A DNA stretch of 48,795 bases from Alphaproteobacteria bacterium (GTDB lineage Bacteria; Myxococcota_A; UBA796; GCA-2862545). Position 1 is the first letter of the stretch. The number at the start of each line of letters is the position of its first letter. Position numbers and translations under genes: made by a program. The notes below the pieces were generated by a model that saw nothing but the letters and a program-made list of their open reading frames with translations, was not told the origin of the DNA and did not search any database. The stretch is taken from contig JACKET010000028.1 of the NCBI GenBank assembly GCA_020632875.1, positions 1 through 48,795 of the forward strand, written 5' to 3'. Positions 38,723 to 47,350 of this stretch are shown here, piece by piece.

Positions 38723-39881
38723 GCTCCTTGCGGAGCTCCATCACGCGCGTCGCATGGGTGCGGGCCCCTTCGTCGCCGAGGCTGGCCTCGGCATCCATGT
38801 GCCACTTCTCGAACGCCAGCTCGACGAGGGCGTCGCAGCGCTTGCGGAAGCGCCACCAACCCCCGATGTCGCCCGACAGCACGAGCCGGAGCGACTTGAG
38901 CGTGCGCCGCCGCGCGGGGACGAGGCTCTCGATGTCGTTCGGGAGCAGGACCGGCGGCTTCTCGCTCGAGAGGTAGCGGGTGATCAGGGACCGCTCGTGC
39001 CACAGCGCCAGCGTGCTGACGATGACGACGAGGAGCACGAACGGGATCTGGATGACCAGCACCGCCGCCGGGAGCCCGACGAAGAGGTTGAGCAGGCCGT
39101 TGTCGGTGAGGAAGAGCTGCGTGAACGTGTTCCACGAGAAGTGGACGAACATCGCGAGCGCGACGCCCGCGGGAGGGATCGCCCACCGCAGCGCACCCGC
39201 ACGGCGCACCCGGAACAGGCCGAACGCCACGCCGCTGATCGCGGTGAAGCAGGCGTGGCTGCCGGGCGACGTGATGACGCCCCGCACGCAGACGAGCCCG
39301 ATGGCCCCGCCCAGATTGCCCGTGTTCACGTAGTAGATGAAGTTCTCGAACACGGCGAAGCCGAGGCCCACCAGCGCGCCGTACACCACGCCGTCGAGCA
39401 CGTTGTCGAGGTGGTGCCGGAACATCGCGTAGAGCGCCACCATCGCCGTGGCCTTCGACAGCTCTTCGACGAACGGGGCCGAGAAGCTCGCCGTGAGCTG
39501 GGCCGCGGACGCCTCGTCTGCGCCGAGCCCGCCCATGACGGCCTGGAACGACATGTTGAAGATGAGCGAGATCATCGTCGCGATCACCGCGCCCCACAGG
39601 AACGCGGAGGCCAGCAGCAGCGGAGGCTCGCGCTCGTGCCGGTCGATCCACAGGATCACGAGGCCGTAGGGCACCGCGAGCGCCACGGCGGCCACGGCGC
39701 TGAACGTCGTGAGCACGGGATCGGCGAGGAACGAGAGGGACGAGATGAGCCCCGCGCACACCGCCGTCCAGGCGACGGTGACGAGCACGATGAGGCCACA
39801 CGACACGGCCACCATCCGGCGCCCGCTGTTGTCGGGCGGGGGCAGCATGTCGAGCATCTGGGTGCGGTTCGGGTCCGACAT
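38694..39881 (-). CDS. PrsW-family intramembrane metalloprotease
   Basis: 395 residues with about eight hydrophobic segments. The family's four conserved sites are visible: Glu139-Glu140 in APFVEELSKA, FENFIYY (Glu179), His209 in SPGSHACFTAISG and His247 in MFVHFSWN. PrsW-type proteases cut membrane proteins, including anti-sigma factors in Bacillus, within the CPBP-like superfamily. A soluble helical tail of about 100 residues (from residue 300 or so) extends the protein beyond the usual core. The start at 39881 is divergent from the pseudokinase gene 50 bases away. Its target is unknown; the membrane anti-sigma-like protein encoded at 33220 would be one candidate. Confidence 0.92.
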   Translation of the reverse strand: MSDPNRTQMLDMLPPPDNSGRRMVAVSCGLIVLVTVAWTAVCAGLISSLSFLADPVLTTFSAVAAVALAVPYGLVILWIDRHEREPPLLLASAFLWGAVIATMISLIFNMSFQAVMGGLGADEASAAQLTASFSAPFVEELSKATAMVALYAMFRHHLDNVLDGVVYGALVGLGFAVFENFIYYVNTGNLGGAIGLVCVRGVITSPGSHACFTAISGVAFGLFRVRRAGALRWAIPPAGVALAMFVHFSWNTFTQLFLTDNGLLNLFVGLPAAVLVIQIPFVLLVVIVSTLALWHERSLITRYLSSEKPPVLLPNDIESLVPARRRTLKSLRLVLSGDIGGWWRFRKRCDALVELAFEKWHMDAEASLGDEGARTHATRVMELRKELTAMGAPPA

Positions 39882-39931
39882 CCCCGGAGCCTAGCATCGA
39901 AGATCGCGACGCCATGCAGTAGAACTCGTGC

Positions 39932-41005
39932 ATGGCGGAAGACGGCCCCCAAGTCGGCACGATCCTCGACGACCGGTTCCGGATCTCCCGACTCGTCGCG
40001 GAGAACGCGCTGGGGCGGTCGTTCGTGGCGCGGGATCGCGAGACCCGGAAGCAGGTCGCCGTGCGCCTCGTGCGCCCCGACCTGATGCGGGATCACGCCG
40101 ACCACTTCCTGCAGACCAGCGAGCTCGCCTCCCGCCTCACCGCGCCCACCGCCGTCCACGTGCACACCTGGGGCGTGCAGGAGGGCTGGGGCTACCGGGT
40201 GACCGAGTGGGAGTCGAGCGCCCCGCTGGCCGACGCGCTCGACGAGGCCGTGCTGCTCTCGACGGCGGTGTCGTGGATGACCGACGTGGCGCGGGCGCTG
40301 GCCGACGCGCACGCGCTGGGCCTCGTGCACGGGGGCCTGTCGCCCCACGTCATCCGGCTGGTCCGGCGGAACGAGCCGCCCGGCCAGACGCGCGTCGACG
40401 ACTGGGCGCTCGGGCGCATGCTCGAAGGCGGCGACCCGATGTCGAGCACGGGCCTGCTCTACACCGACGGGGCCGCGTGGCTCTCGCCGCAGTACCTGCT
40501 CGGGAAGCCCACCGACGCGAAGAGCGACCTCTACGCCGTGGGGTGCCTGCTGTTCCGGTGCATCACGGGGCGCCCGCCGTACACGGGCCCGTCGATGAAG
40601 GTGATGGCGGCGCACGTCGGCGAGGCGGTCCCCTCGCCCAGCCAGCACGCGTCGGGCGTGCCGCCGTGGCTCGACGACCTCGTCATCGCGCTGCTCGCGA
40701 AGGATCCGGCCGATCGGCCGGAAGACGCCGCGGCGGTGGTCCGGATGCTGACCGAAGGCGCCACGCACCTCGTGGATGGCGCCGCACACCCCGACCGTGT
40801 CACCGCCAACCCACCGCCCATGCGGCTCCCGCGGGTCGAGATCCGCGGGGCGGGAGCGGCGCGCACCCCCGAGCTGGTCGACCGACCGTCGCGTGCCACG
40901 CCCGTTCCGGCCGCCGGCATCCCGATATGGTTCTTCGCCCTGCTCGCCGGCGTCGGCCTGGCGTCGTTCGCCCTGTCGTTCATCCTGTGCATGGGAGATC
41001 CGTGA
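39932..41005 (+). CDS. Membrane-anchored pseudokinase (Hanks-type fold)
   Basis: 357 residues. The fold of a Ser/Thr kinase is easy to follow: ILDDRFRISRLVAENALGRS start, WLSPQYLLGKPTDAKSDLYA (the APE/DxxSLG region) and CLLFRCITGRPPYTG. The catalytic residues are all changed. The VAIK Lys is Arg45 (VAVRLV), the HRDLKPxN loop is HGGLSPHV (133-140) with neither Asp nor Asn, and DFG is DWA (157-159). It therefore cannot act as a normal kinase and probably works as a binding or regulatory protein. A Pro-rich linker leads to one membrane helix (IPIWFFALLAGVGLASFALS). TGATG couples it to the lipoprotein gene. Confidence 0.9.
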   Translation: MAEDGPQVGTILDDRFRISRLVAENALGRSFVARDRETRKQVAVRLVRPDLMRDHADHFLQTSELASRLTAPTAVHVHTWGVQEGWGYRVTEWESSAPLADALDEAVLLSTAVSWMTDVARALADAHALGLVHGGLSPHVIRLVRRNEPPGQTRVDDWALGRMLEGGDPMSSTGLLYTDGAAWLSPQYLLGKPTDAKSDLYAVGCLLFRCITGRPPYTGPSMKVMAAHVGEAVPSPSQHASGVPPWLDDLVIALLAKDPADRPEDAAAVVRMLTEGATHLVDGAAHPDRVTANPPPMRLPRVEIRGAGAARTPELVDRPSRATPVPAAGIPIWFFALLAGVGLASFALSFILCMGDP

Positions 41006-41631
41006 TGCTCGTGCTGCTCGTGGCGGCCTGCTCGTCCGAGGCCCCTGCCCCGCCGCCCGCCGCGCCGGAGCCGGCGGAGGCCGCGAACCCCTGGGCCGCC
41101 GACATGCTCGCCCTGAGGCGCGCCATGAGCCGCGCCGCCACCGACGAGGCCGCCGCGTGCGACGCGCTCGACCGGGCCCTCGCGCTCGCGCCGAAGGTCG
41201 ATGCGGCCGTCGTGAACGGCGAGCTCGACTGGGCCGCCGTCGAGCACGACGCTCCCGGGCTCGTCCTCACGTCGACCGGCATCCGGGCCGACTACCGCGA
41301 GCTCGCCATCGCGCTCGGCGAATCCCCGGCCGCGCCCGGCGTCATCACGGTGGGTGGCACGTTCCCCACGGGCTGCGTCGACCCCGTGCGGGTCGACCGG
41401 TGGCTCATCCGCCTCCCGACGCTCTCGAAGGCCCCGATGTGCATGAAGGCCACGCTCGAAGCCGAGCTCGACCGCGCGCTCACCGAGGCCTTCGCGGGCT
41501 GCCTGTGCGAGGTGCCCGCCACGCCGCCCGATCTCGCGGGTCGCCTGCGGGCCGCCGGTCTCGACGCCACGGCCGCGAAGGCCGAGGCCTGGCCGGCCAC
41601 GTGGAAGGCCTGCGCGCCCTCAGGGGACTAG
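41005..41631 (+). CDS. Predicted lipoprotein coupled to the pseudokinase
   Basis: 208 residues; start overlaps the pseudokinase stop by one base. MLVLLVAACSSEAP gives a very short type II signal with lipobox VAAC, then a Pro/Ala tether. The mature domain is helical with several Cys (EAAACDALDRALALAP, FPTGCVDPVRVDRW, GCLCEVPATPP) that may form disulfides outside the cytoplasm. No family is recognised. Because the pseudokinase ends in a membrane helix, this could be its partner on the outer side; this is inference. The 3' end overlaps the next converging gene by 12 bases. Confidence 0.8.
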   Translation: MLVLLVAACSSEAPAPPPAAPEPAEAANPWAADMLALRRAMSRAATDEAAACDALDRALALAPKVDAAVVNGELDWAAVEHDAPGLVLTSTGIRADYRELAIALGESPAAPGVITVGGTFPTGCVDPVRVDRWLIRLPTLSKAPMCMKATLEAELDRALTEAFAGCLCEVPATPPDLAGRLRAAGLDATAAKAEAWPATWKACAPSGD

Positions 41632-43974
41632 CGGGACCGTCGGCGTGCCGTCGCGCACGGCCGTTCCGAGGAACTCGCGCACCTGCACGCGCGTGCGCAC
41701 GTCGTCGAAGAGCAGCCGGTGCGGATCGGCGCCGCTGTTCACGACCGTGACCGCCGTGGCCGCGCCGATGTTCGACGTGACCGGCGCCGACACCTGGTCG
41801 ATGTTGTCGAGCGGCACCTGGCCGGACTGCACGACCTGCGTGGTGACGAGGCCGCGCGCGAGGGCGTACTGCGCTTCGTCGGGCGCCCACGGATCGCCGT
41901 ACGACACGACCTGCAGCACGTGCTTGTCGGGGACCGCCACGTCGGCGTGGATGAAGCGCGCCTGGTTCAGCGGGTCGGTGCGGTCGACGATGCCCTGCCC
42001 GAGCGCGAGCAGCGGCTGGAACCGGTCGACGCGGCTGTCGCCCAGCGCGGGAGCGAGGTAGCCGGCGAGCGCGACGGGCGCGGTCGTGTCGGCCACGATG
42101 CTGCTCCAGAAGGCCCCGGTGCTCGCGAAGACCCCCGCGTTGACGGCGTCTTCGCGCGACACCACCATGGGCCCCGCCGCCCCGCCGATGCCGTGCCCCA
42201 CGAAGTACACGTGCGTGAGGTCGAGCGGCGTGGCTTCGCCGGTGGGCGACGCGACGGCGTCGGACCACGGCTGGGTCTCGAGGTACCGCACCACCTGGAA
42301 CCAGTCCGCGGCGGACTGCGTGAGGTTGTCGCGCGCGGCCATCGGGTTGAGCGGACTGTTGTAGAGGACCGTGGGCTCCCACCCCGCCGGGTCGACCGCG
42401 AGCCACGCGGCATCCTCGGCGCCGCGTCGGGGCCCGGTCATCCACGTGTCGATCGACACGACCGCGAACCCGACGTGCGTACCGTTGTCGAGCAGGACGT
42501 CGGTGAGCTCGGCGGCGAGGCCGTCTTCGACGAACGACCGGTAGTTCCCGGCGTGGTCGTGGGCGAACAGCACGACCGGCCAGCCGCCCGCGGGAGGCGT
42601 GCCGCGCGGCACCGTGACGGAGAACGTGACCGACGCGGTGGACTGGATGGCGGGCTGCCCCGTGCTCCAGTCGGCCGAGCCACCGCGATCGGGCGTCTTG
42701 AACGGCGCCGTGCCAATCTGGAAGTGCGGGACGCCGAGCGTGCCCTGGATCTCGTGGAAGTCGGTGGACTCACCGAAGCAGCCGCGCGTGGCGTCGGTCG
42801 GGTCGGCGTGCGGGCCGGGGAGCGTCGTGCACTCGACGACCTGGGACGCGACCGGAGCCGCCGAGCCGCGCACCACGTCGCGGATGCGCGTGGCCGAGAG
42901 GGACGGATCCATGATGGTGAACACCGCCGCCCCCGCGATGCTCGAGGGCTGGATGCCGGCCGAGGTCAGCCACGAGCGGAACGGCGCATAGGCCGCGTAG
43001 GCCGACGAGAGCGCCGAATCGGAGGGTGGGCCCCCGAGCATCGCCGCGAAGTCGGGGTCTTGCACGGGAACGACGCCGGAATCGCCGAGCAGGTCGGTCG
43101 TGATGACGGCCGCGTACGTGTGGTTCGCGAGGAACGGACGCCCGACCGAGGGGTAGAGCGAGACCCAGGGGTCGCACATGTAGGGGACGCCGGAGGTGAC
43201 CTTCCATCCGGTCGGGTGACGCGTGCCGTACTGCGGCGTGCCCTCGGTGATGTCGACGAGCGAAACGCTGCCCTCGCCGGGCAGGCCCACGAGCACGGTG
43301 TCGAACGTGGGGTACGTCGCGGTGCGGAGGATGACCGGCTGGTTCGGACCGAAGCCCGGGAACGCCGTACCGTACGACGCGACGATGCCCGCCGAGATGT
43401 CGCCCGACCCGAGGAACCCGAAGCCGGAGACCGGGTACTCGGCGATGTCGACCGTGCCGCCCGACACCCGGATGTCGTTGGGGAACGGGAGCCGGAAGTA
43501 GTCGAGGTGCCCCGCGGGCCCTCGGGGGACCTCGAAGTGCACGCGGAACGGCGGATCGGAGCCGGGACACTCGATCCCCTCCCACCGCGGCATCTCGAAG
43601 CCGATGCACACGTCTTCGTAGCAGGACAGGGCCGACTGGCAGTCGTCGGCCGTCGTACAGGCCTGGCCGATGCCCGACGTGCCGGGCCCCCCCGCCGCAG
43701 CGCACGTCTCGCCGTGGTCGCACACGAGGCCGGCCTGGCACTCGGAGGTGGTGAAGCAGTCCTCGCCGAAGGGCGTCGTGCCCGGCGCGTTGGGCTGGGC
43801 GCACAGCAGCGCGTTCGAGCAGACGAGCTCGCCGAAGCAGTCGTCGTTCTCCTGGCACGGATCGCCCACGTCACCCGGAGCGACGGGCGTGCCGGTCTCT
43901 TCGTCCGAGTCCGTGACGACGACGCCGTCTTTCTTGCATCCGACGAGCGCGACCAGGATTGCGATCAGGCGCAT
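41620..43974 (-). CDS. Large Cys-rich lipoprotein with alpha/beta-hydrolase-like domain
   Basis: 784 residues. MRLIAILVALVGCKKDG has lipobox LVGC. Residues 35-130 hold three Cys-rich repeats of Dickkopf-like type: DPCQENDDCFGELVCSN, DCFTTSECQAGLVCDHGE and ACTTADDCQSALSCYEDVC. A long middle region resembles the N-terminal part of extracellular lipases. From about residue 470 there is an alpha/beta-hydrolase-like fold (GWPVVLFAHDHAGNYRSFVE). The nucleophile elbow, near residue 590, reads YFVGHGIGGAAG, so the Ser of GxSxG is Gly. It may be a non-catalytic binding protein, or use another residue. The start is 13 bases before the next gene's stop on the same strand. Confidence 0.85.
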   Translation of the reverse strand: MRLIAILVALVGCKKDGVVVTDSDEETGTPVAPGDVGDPCQENDDCFGELVCSNALLCAQPNAPGTTPFGEDCFTTSECQAGLVCDHGETCAAAGGPGTSGIGQACTTADDCQSALSCYEDVCIGFEMPRWEGIECPGSDPPFRVHFEVPRGPAGHLDYFRLPFPNDIRVSGGTVDIAEYPVSGFGFLGSGDISAGIVASYGTAFPGFGPNQPVILRTATYPTFDTVLVGLPGEGSVSLVDITEGTPQYGTRHPTGWKVTSGVPYMCDPWVSLYPSVGRPFLANHTYAAVITTDLLGDSGVVPVQDPDFAAMLGGPPSDSALSSAYAAYAPFRSWLTSAGIQPSSIAGAAVFTIMDPSLSATRIRDVVRGSAAPVASQVVECTTLPGPHADPTDATRGCFGESTDFHEIQGTLGVPHFQIGTAPFKTPDRGGSADWSTGQPAIQSTASVTFSVTVPRGTPPAGGWPVVLFAHDHAGNYRSFVEDGLAAELTDVLLDNGTHVGFAVVSIDTWMTGPRRGAEDAAWLAVDPAGWEPTVLYNSPLNPMAARDNLTQSAADWFQVVRYLETQPWSDAVASPTGEATPLDLTHVYFVGHGIGGAAGPMVVSREDAVNAGVFASTGAFWSSIVADTTAPVALAGYLAPALGDSRVDRFQPLLALGQGIVDRTDPLNQARFIHADVAVPDKHVLQVVSYGDPWAPDEAQYALARGLVTTQVVQSGQVPLDNIDQVSAPVTSNIGAATAVTVVNSGADPHRLLFDDVRTRVQVREFLGTAVRDGTPTVPLVP

Positions 43975-43987
43975 GAGTCCTCCGCGC

Positions 43988-45991
43988 TCACTCTACAGCG
44001 ACGGAGGCCCTTTGGGGTCGCGAACGGCGGCGCATCGCGAGCCCGGCGACCGGGAGCAGCCCCAGCACCGCGGACGGCGCACCCACCGCGCTGCAACCGC
44101 GCGGCTGCGCTTCGAACGTGAACGGCGCGGCATCGACGTACAGGCGGCCGAGCGTGAAGTCGAAGAGCTCGATGGGCCCGGCGTCGCGGCCCGCCACGGC
44201 GATGTAGTACGTCGCTCCCGGCTCGAGCGGCGGATCGGACGTCGCGTCGAACGCGATGTGCGCGGCGGCGCCCTCGCCGTCGACGAGCCAGTCCCATTCC
44301 TGGGCCACCGCGAAGCCCAGGCCGAACGCCGCGAGCTCGGTGGGCGCCATGCGCACGGGCTCGCCCTTCCGCACGTACAGCGACCAGGCGAGCCCGTCGT
44401 CGACGCCCGTGAAGCCGGACACGTCGATGGTGAGCCGGTCGGCGCCCTGCGGCACGTCGATGGACATCTGCGCCCCGCCGGGGATGCGGAACAGGTCGCC
44501 CTCGAGGCCCGCGGAGAGCACGAAGGCCTCGACGGGCTCGTCCGGGACGAGCGGGATGATGCGGGAGCAGTCCGGGAGCCCCGACGCGTCGACGATCTCG
44601 CGGATCCGCGACGCGGTCGCAGCATCGACGACGCCCGCGTCCTCGAGGTCGGAGGCGCTGTCGAGGAGCGACTCCCCCGCCTTCTTCCACGACACGTCCG
44701 GACCCCACATCGACACCGCGCCGAAGAAGAGGTCGGAGGTGACCTCCCAGCCGACGGCCTCGATGAGGTTCCAGCCCAGGGCGCCGAGCATCTCGCCGTC
44801 GCGGTGCACCTCTCCGGCGAGGCCCTGGGGACAGGTCCGATCGGCCTCGAGCGCGCGGATGGGCCCGTCGCGGAAAGCGGATCCGGTGTACTCCCCCACG
44901 TCCGGGTCGCCGGTGAGGAGCATGCTGAACACGTCGGCGGCCCCTTCGTTCAGCGAGCCGCCCGCCCACTGGAGGCCGAGCTCGTCGGCCCCGAGCGACG
45001 GGATGTTCGCGATGCGCCCGACCACCCAGTGCCCGAACTCGTGGTAGACGACATCCGCGTCGTACGCGAACTGCACGTCGTCGGTGAAGCCGAACGACAG
45101 GTCGCCCACGCCGTCGCCGTCGAAGTCGCCGTAGAACGCGTTGGCCATCGGGAAGTTGGCGATGGTGCGGATCGGGGCGGGCGGGCGCAGGCCGTAGCGC
45201 TCGTCGAAGAACGACGCGACCTCGGAGACGTGGTGGTAGAGGTTGACCTCGGCGAAGGGGTCGCGGCTCGTGCCCGGGTGCGGAGCGTACGGATAACCGC
45301 CGTCGACGGGCCAGGCGTACCGCGTGACGGCGTCGCAGGTGTTCACCGCGAACAGGGCTTCGGAGAGGGTCCAGTCGGTGCAGCTGTAGGCGTCGGAGTA
45401 GATCCCGGTGAGCGTCGCGTCGCTCGTGAGGTAGGCGAGATCGAGCGGCTCGGGTGGGCCGAAGGGCGGCGAGACGCCGTAGACCCAGCCCTCGGTCGCG
45501 GCGCTGGTCTGGTCGGTGCGCAGCACGACGCCCGTCGTCGCATCGACCCAGCTGACCCAGGTGGTGGGCGGGTCGGAGGTCGCGTGGTCGACGCGCCAGA
45601 CGTGCCGGAGCGCGCCATCGATCGCGAGCAGGCGGGGCTCGGCGCGGGGCGGCCACAGCTGGCCCCGGCTCGCGGCGATGGGCGCGAGGGCCGCGATGGC
45701 ATCGTCGGCACCGAGCGTTCCGCGCGCTGGGGCGTGCAGCGCGACCCGTGGACCCACGATGCGGCGCACGCGGCCTTCGGGGTCGAGCGCCACCACGTCG
45801 TCGGCGCCGTCGACCACGAGCCCGTCGACCACGGGGGTCACGCGCACCCGGGCCCCGGCGGGCCACCCGAGCACGTCGGTGCGCACGTCGATGTCGGCGG
45901 CGGCGCGGCCGACGCGGTCCTGGCGCCAGGCGAGCTCGGCGAGGTCGGCGTACGGAGGAGCGGCGAGGGCGGAGGCGAGCAGTGCGAGCAT
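43988..45991 (-). CDS. Secreted zinc metallopeptidase with MYXO-CTERM-like tail
   Basis: 667 residues. A short signal peptide (MLALLASALAAPP) is followed by an N-terminal propeptide-like domain (WRVDHATSDPPTTWVSWVDA resembles FTP/PepSY inhibitor domains). The catalytic zinc site is HEFGH (317-321) with Glu349 in LNEGAAD as the third ligand, as in gluzincins of the thermolysin/M36 type. A beta-sandwich of the PPC type follows (DLFRIPGGAQMSIDVPQGAD). The C-terminus GCSAVGAPSAVLGLLPVAGL then MRRRSRP has the Cys, hydrophobic helix and Arg cluster of MYXO-CTERM sorting signals, suggesting anchoring at the surface after processing. The start lies 29 bases from the divergent DAHP synthase start. Confidence 0.9.
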   Translation of the reverse strand: MLALLASALAAPPYADLAELAWRQDRVGRAAADIDVRTDVLGWPAGARVRVTPVVDGLVVDGADDVVALDPEGRVRRIVGPRVALHAPARGTLGADDAIAALAPIAASRGQLWPPRAEPRLLAIDGALRHVWRVDHATSDPPTTWVSWVDATTGVVLRTDQTSAATEGWVYGVSPPFGPPEPLDLAYLTSDATLTGIYSDAYSCTDWTLSEALFAVNTCDAVTRYAWPVDGGYPYAPHPGTSRDPFAEVNLYHHVSEVASFFDERYGLRPPAPIRTIANFPMANAFYGDFDGDGVGDLSFGFTDDVQFAYDADVVYHEFGHWVVGRIANIPSLGADELGLQWAGGSLNEGAADVFSMLLTGDPDVGEYTGSAFRDGPIRALEADRTCPQGLAGEVHRDGEMLGALGWNLIEAVGWEVTSDLFFGAVSMWGPDVSWKKAGESLLDSASDLEDAGVVDAATASRIREIVDASGLPDCSRIIPLVPDEPVEAFVLSAGLEGDLFRIPGGAQMSIDVPQGADRLTIDVSGFTGVDDGLAWSLYVRKGEPVRMAPTELAAFGLGFAVAQEWDWLVDGEGAAAHIAFDATSDPPLEPGATYYIAVAGRDAGPIELFDFTLGRLYVDAAPFTFEAQPRGCSAVGAPSAVLGLLPVAGLAMRRRSRPQRASVAVE

Positions 45992-46020
45992 GCAGTGGTC
46001 TATCCGGATACCCCCCGCAG

Positions 46021-47346
46021 ATGTCGTGGACTCCGGACTCCTGGCGCAGCCGCCCGATCGAGCAGCAGCCCGAATACCCCGACGCGGGCGCGCTCGAAGC
46101 GGCCCTCGAGCGGGTGCGGGCCCTCCCTCCCCTGGTGGCGCCCTCCGAGGTCGACGCCCTGCGCGAGAAGCTCGGCCGGGCCGGGCGGGGCGAGGCCTTC
46201 GTGCTCCAGGGTGGCGACTGTGCCGAGCGGTTCGAGGACTGCGCGCGCAGCCCGATCGAGCGGAAGCTGAAGATCCTCCTCCAGATGAGCCTGGTGCTCA
46301 CCTGGGGGGCCCGTATCCCGGTCGTGCGGATCGGCCGGATCGCCGGGCAGTACGCGAAGCCGCGGTCGAATCCGACCGAGATCGTCGACGGCATCGAGGT
46401 GTCGTCGTACCGCGGCGAGCACGTGAACGGCATCGACCCGTCGCGCCGCACGCCGGATCCCGAGCGCATGGTCACCGCGACCTATCACTCCGCCGCGACG
46501 CTCAACTACATCCGGGCCCTGCTGGACGGGGGTTTCGCGGATCTGCACCACCCCCGCCGCTGGGATCTGGGGTCGTTCGGGGGGTCGGCGCGCGTCCCGG
46601 AGTACGAGGCCATCGTCGAGCGCATGGTCGACGCGCTGGACTTCGTCGACGCGACGGGCGTGAAGGGGGGCGACGCGCTGCGCAACGTCGACCTGTTCAC
46701 GAGCCACGAGGGGCTGCTGCTCGCCTGGGAGGAGGCGCACACCGTCGAGATCGACGGGCGCTGGTACAACCTCGGCGCGCACTTCCTGTGGATCGGGAAC
46801 CGCACGCGCCAGCTCGACGGGGCGCACGTCGAGTACATGCGGGGCCTCGCGAACCCGATCGGCGTGAAGGTCGGGCCGGGGATGTCGCCCCCGGACCTGG
46901 TCGCGCTGCTCGATCGGCTCGATCCCGACGACACCCCCGGCCGGATCACGCTCATCTCGCGGTTCGGCGCGAAGGCCATCGCAGCCGGGCTGCCGCCGCT
47001 GGTCGACGCCGTCGCGGCGACCGGGCGTACCGTGGTGTGGTCGTGCGACCCGATGCACGGCAACACGACGACCACCGCGAGCGGCCTGAAGACGCGGTCG
47101 ATGGACGACGTGCTCGCGGAGCTGCGGGTCGCGCTCGAGATCCACGAGGCGCGCGGACGGCGGCTCGGCGGCGTGCACTTCGAGCTCACCGGCGACGACG
47201 TGACGGAGTGCACGGGCGGGCCCCAGGGGCTCGGCGAGGCCGACCTGTCGCGCGCGTACGAGACGTACTGCGACCCGCGGCTGAACTACGCACAGAGCCT
47301 CGAGCTCGCGTTCCTGCTCGCGCGTCGGCTCGGCGGGCGGATCTGA
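46021..47346 (+). CDS. Class II 3-deoxy-7-phosphoheptulonate (DAHP) synthase
   Basis: 441 residues. Condenses phosphoenolpyruvate and erythrose 4-phosphate in the first step of the shikimate pathway. Class II (plant/mycobacterial AroG-type) hallmarks run the full length: VLQGGDCAERF, RIGRIAGQYAKPRS, SYRGEHVNGID, RSNPTEIVDG before it, FTSHEGLLLAWEEA, HFLWIGNRTRQLDGAHVEY, NPIGVKVGPGM, CDPMHGNTTTTASGLKTR and GGVHFELTGDDVTEC. The metal ligands Cys, His, Glu and Asp can be read in these blocks. The length is normal for bacteria. It stands alone between two envelope genes, with no other aromatic biosynthesis gene in view. Confidence 0.96.
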   Translation: MSWTPDSWRSRPIEQQPEYPDAGALEAALERVRALPPLVAPSEVDALREKLGRAGRGEAFVLQGGDCAERFEDCARSPIERKLKILLQMSLVLTWGARIPVVRIGRIAGQYAKPRSNPTEIVDGIEVSSYRGEHVNGIDPSRRTPDPERMVTATYHSAATLNYIRALLDGGFADLHHPRRWDLGSFGGSARVPEYEAIVERMVDALDFVDATGVKGGDALRNVDLFTSHEGLLLAWEEAHTVEIDGRWYNLGAHFLWIGNRTRQLDGAHVEYMRGLANPIGVKVGPGMSPPDLVALLDRLDPDDTPGRITLISRFGAKAIAAGLPPLVDAVAATGRTVVWSCDPMHGNTTTTASGLKTRSMDDVLAELRVALEIHEARGRRLGGVHFELTGDDVTECTGGPQGLGEADLSRAYETYCDPRLNYAQSLELAFLLARRLGGRI

Positions 47347-47350
47347 AGCG

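Noticed and set aside
38694..39881. PrsW-family protease as the processing enzyme for the MYXO-CTERM-like peptidase encoded 4 kb away.
   Set aside because: Closeness is the only argument; the genes are not in an operon and PrsW members usually cut other substrates. It would need the genome's true myxosortase to be ruled out.
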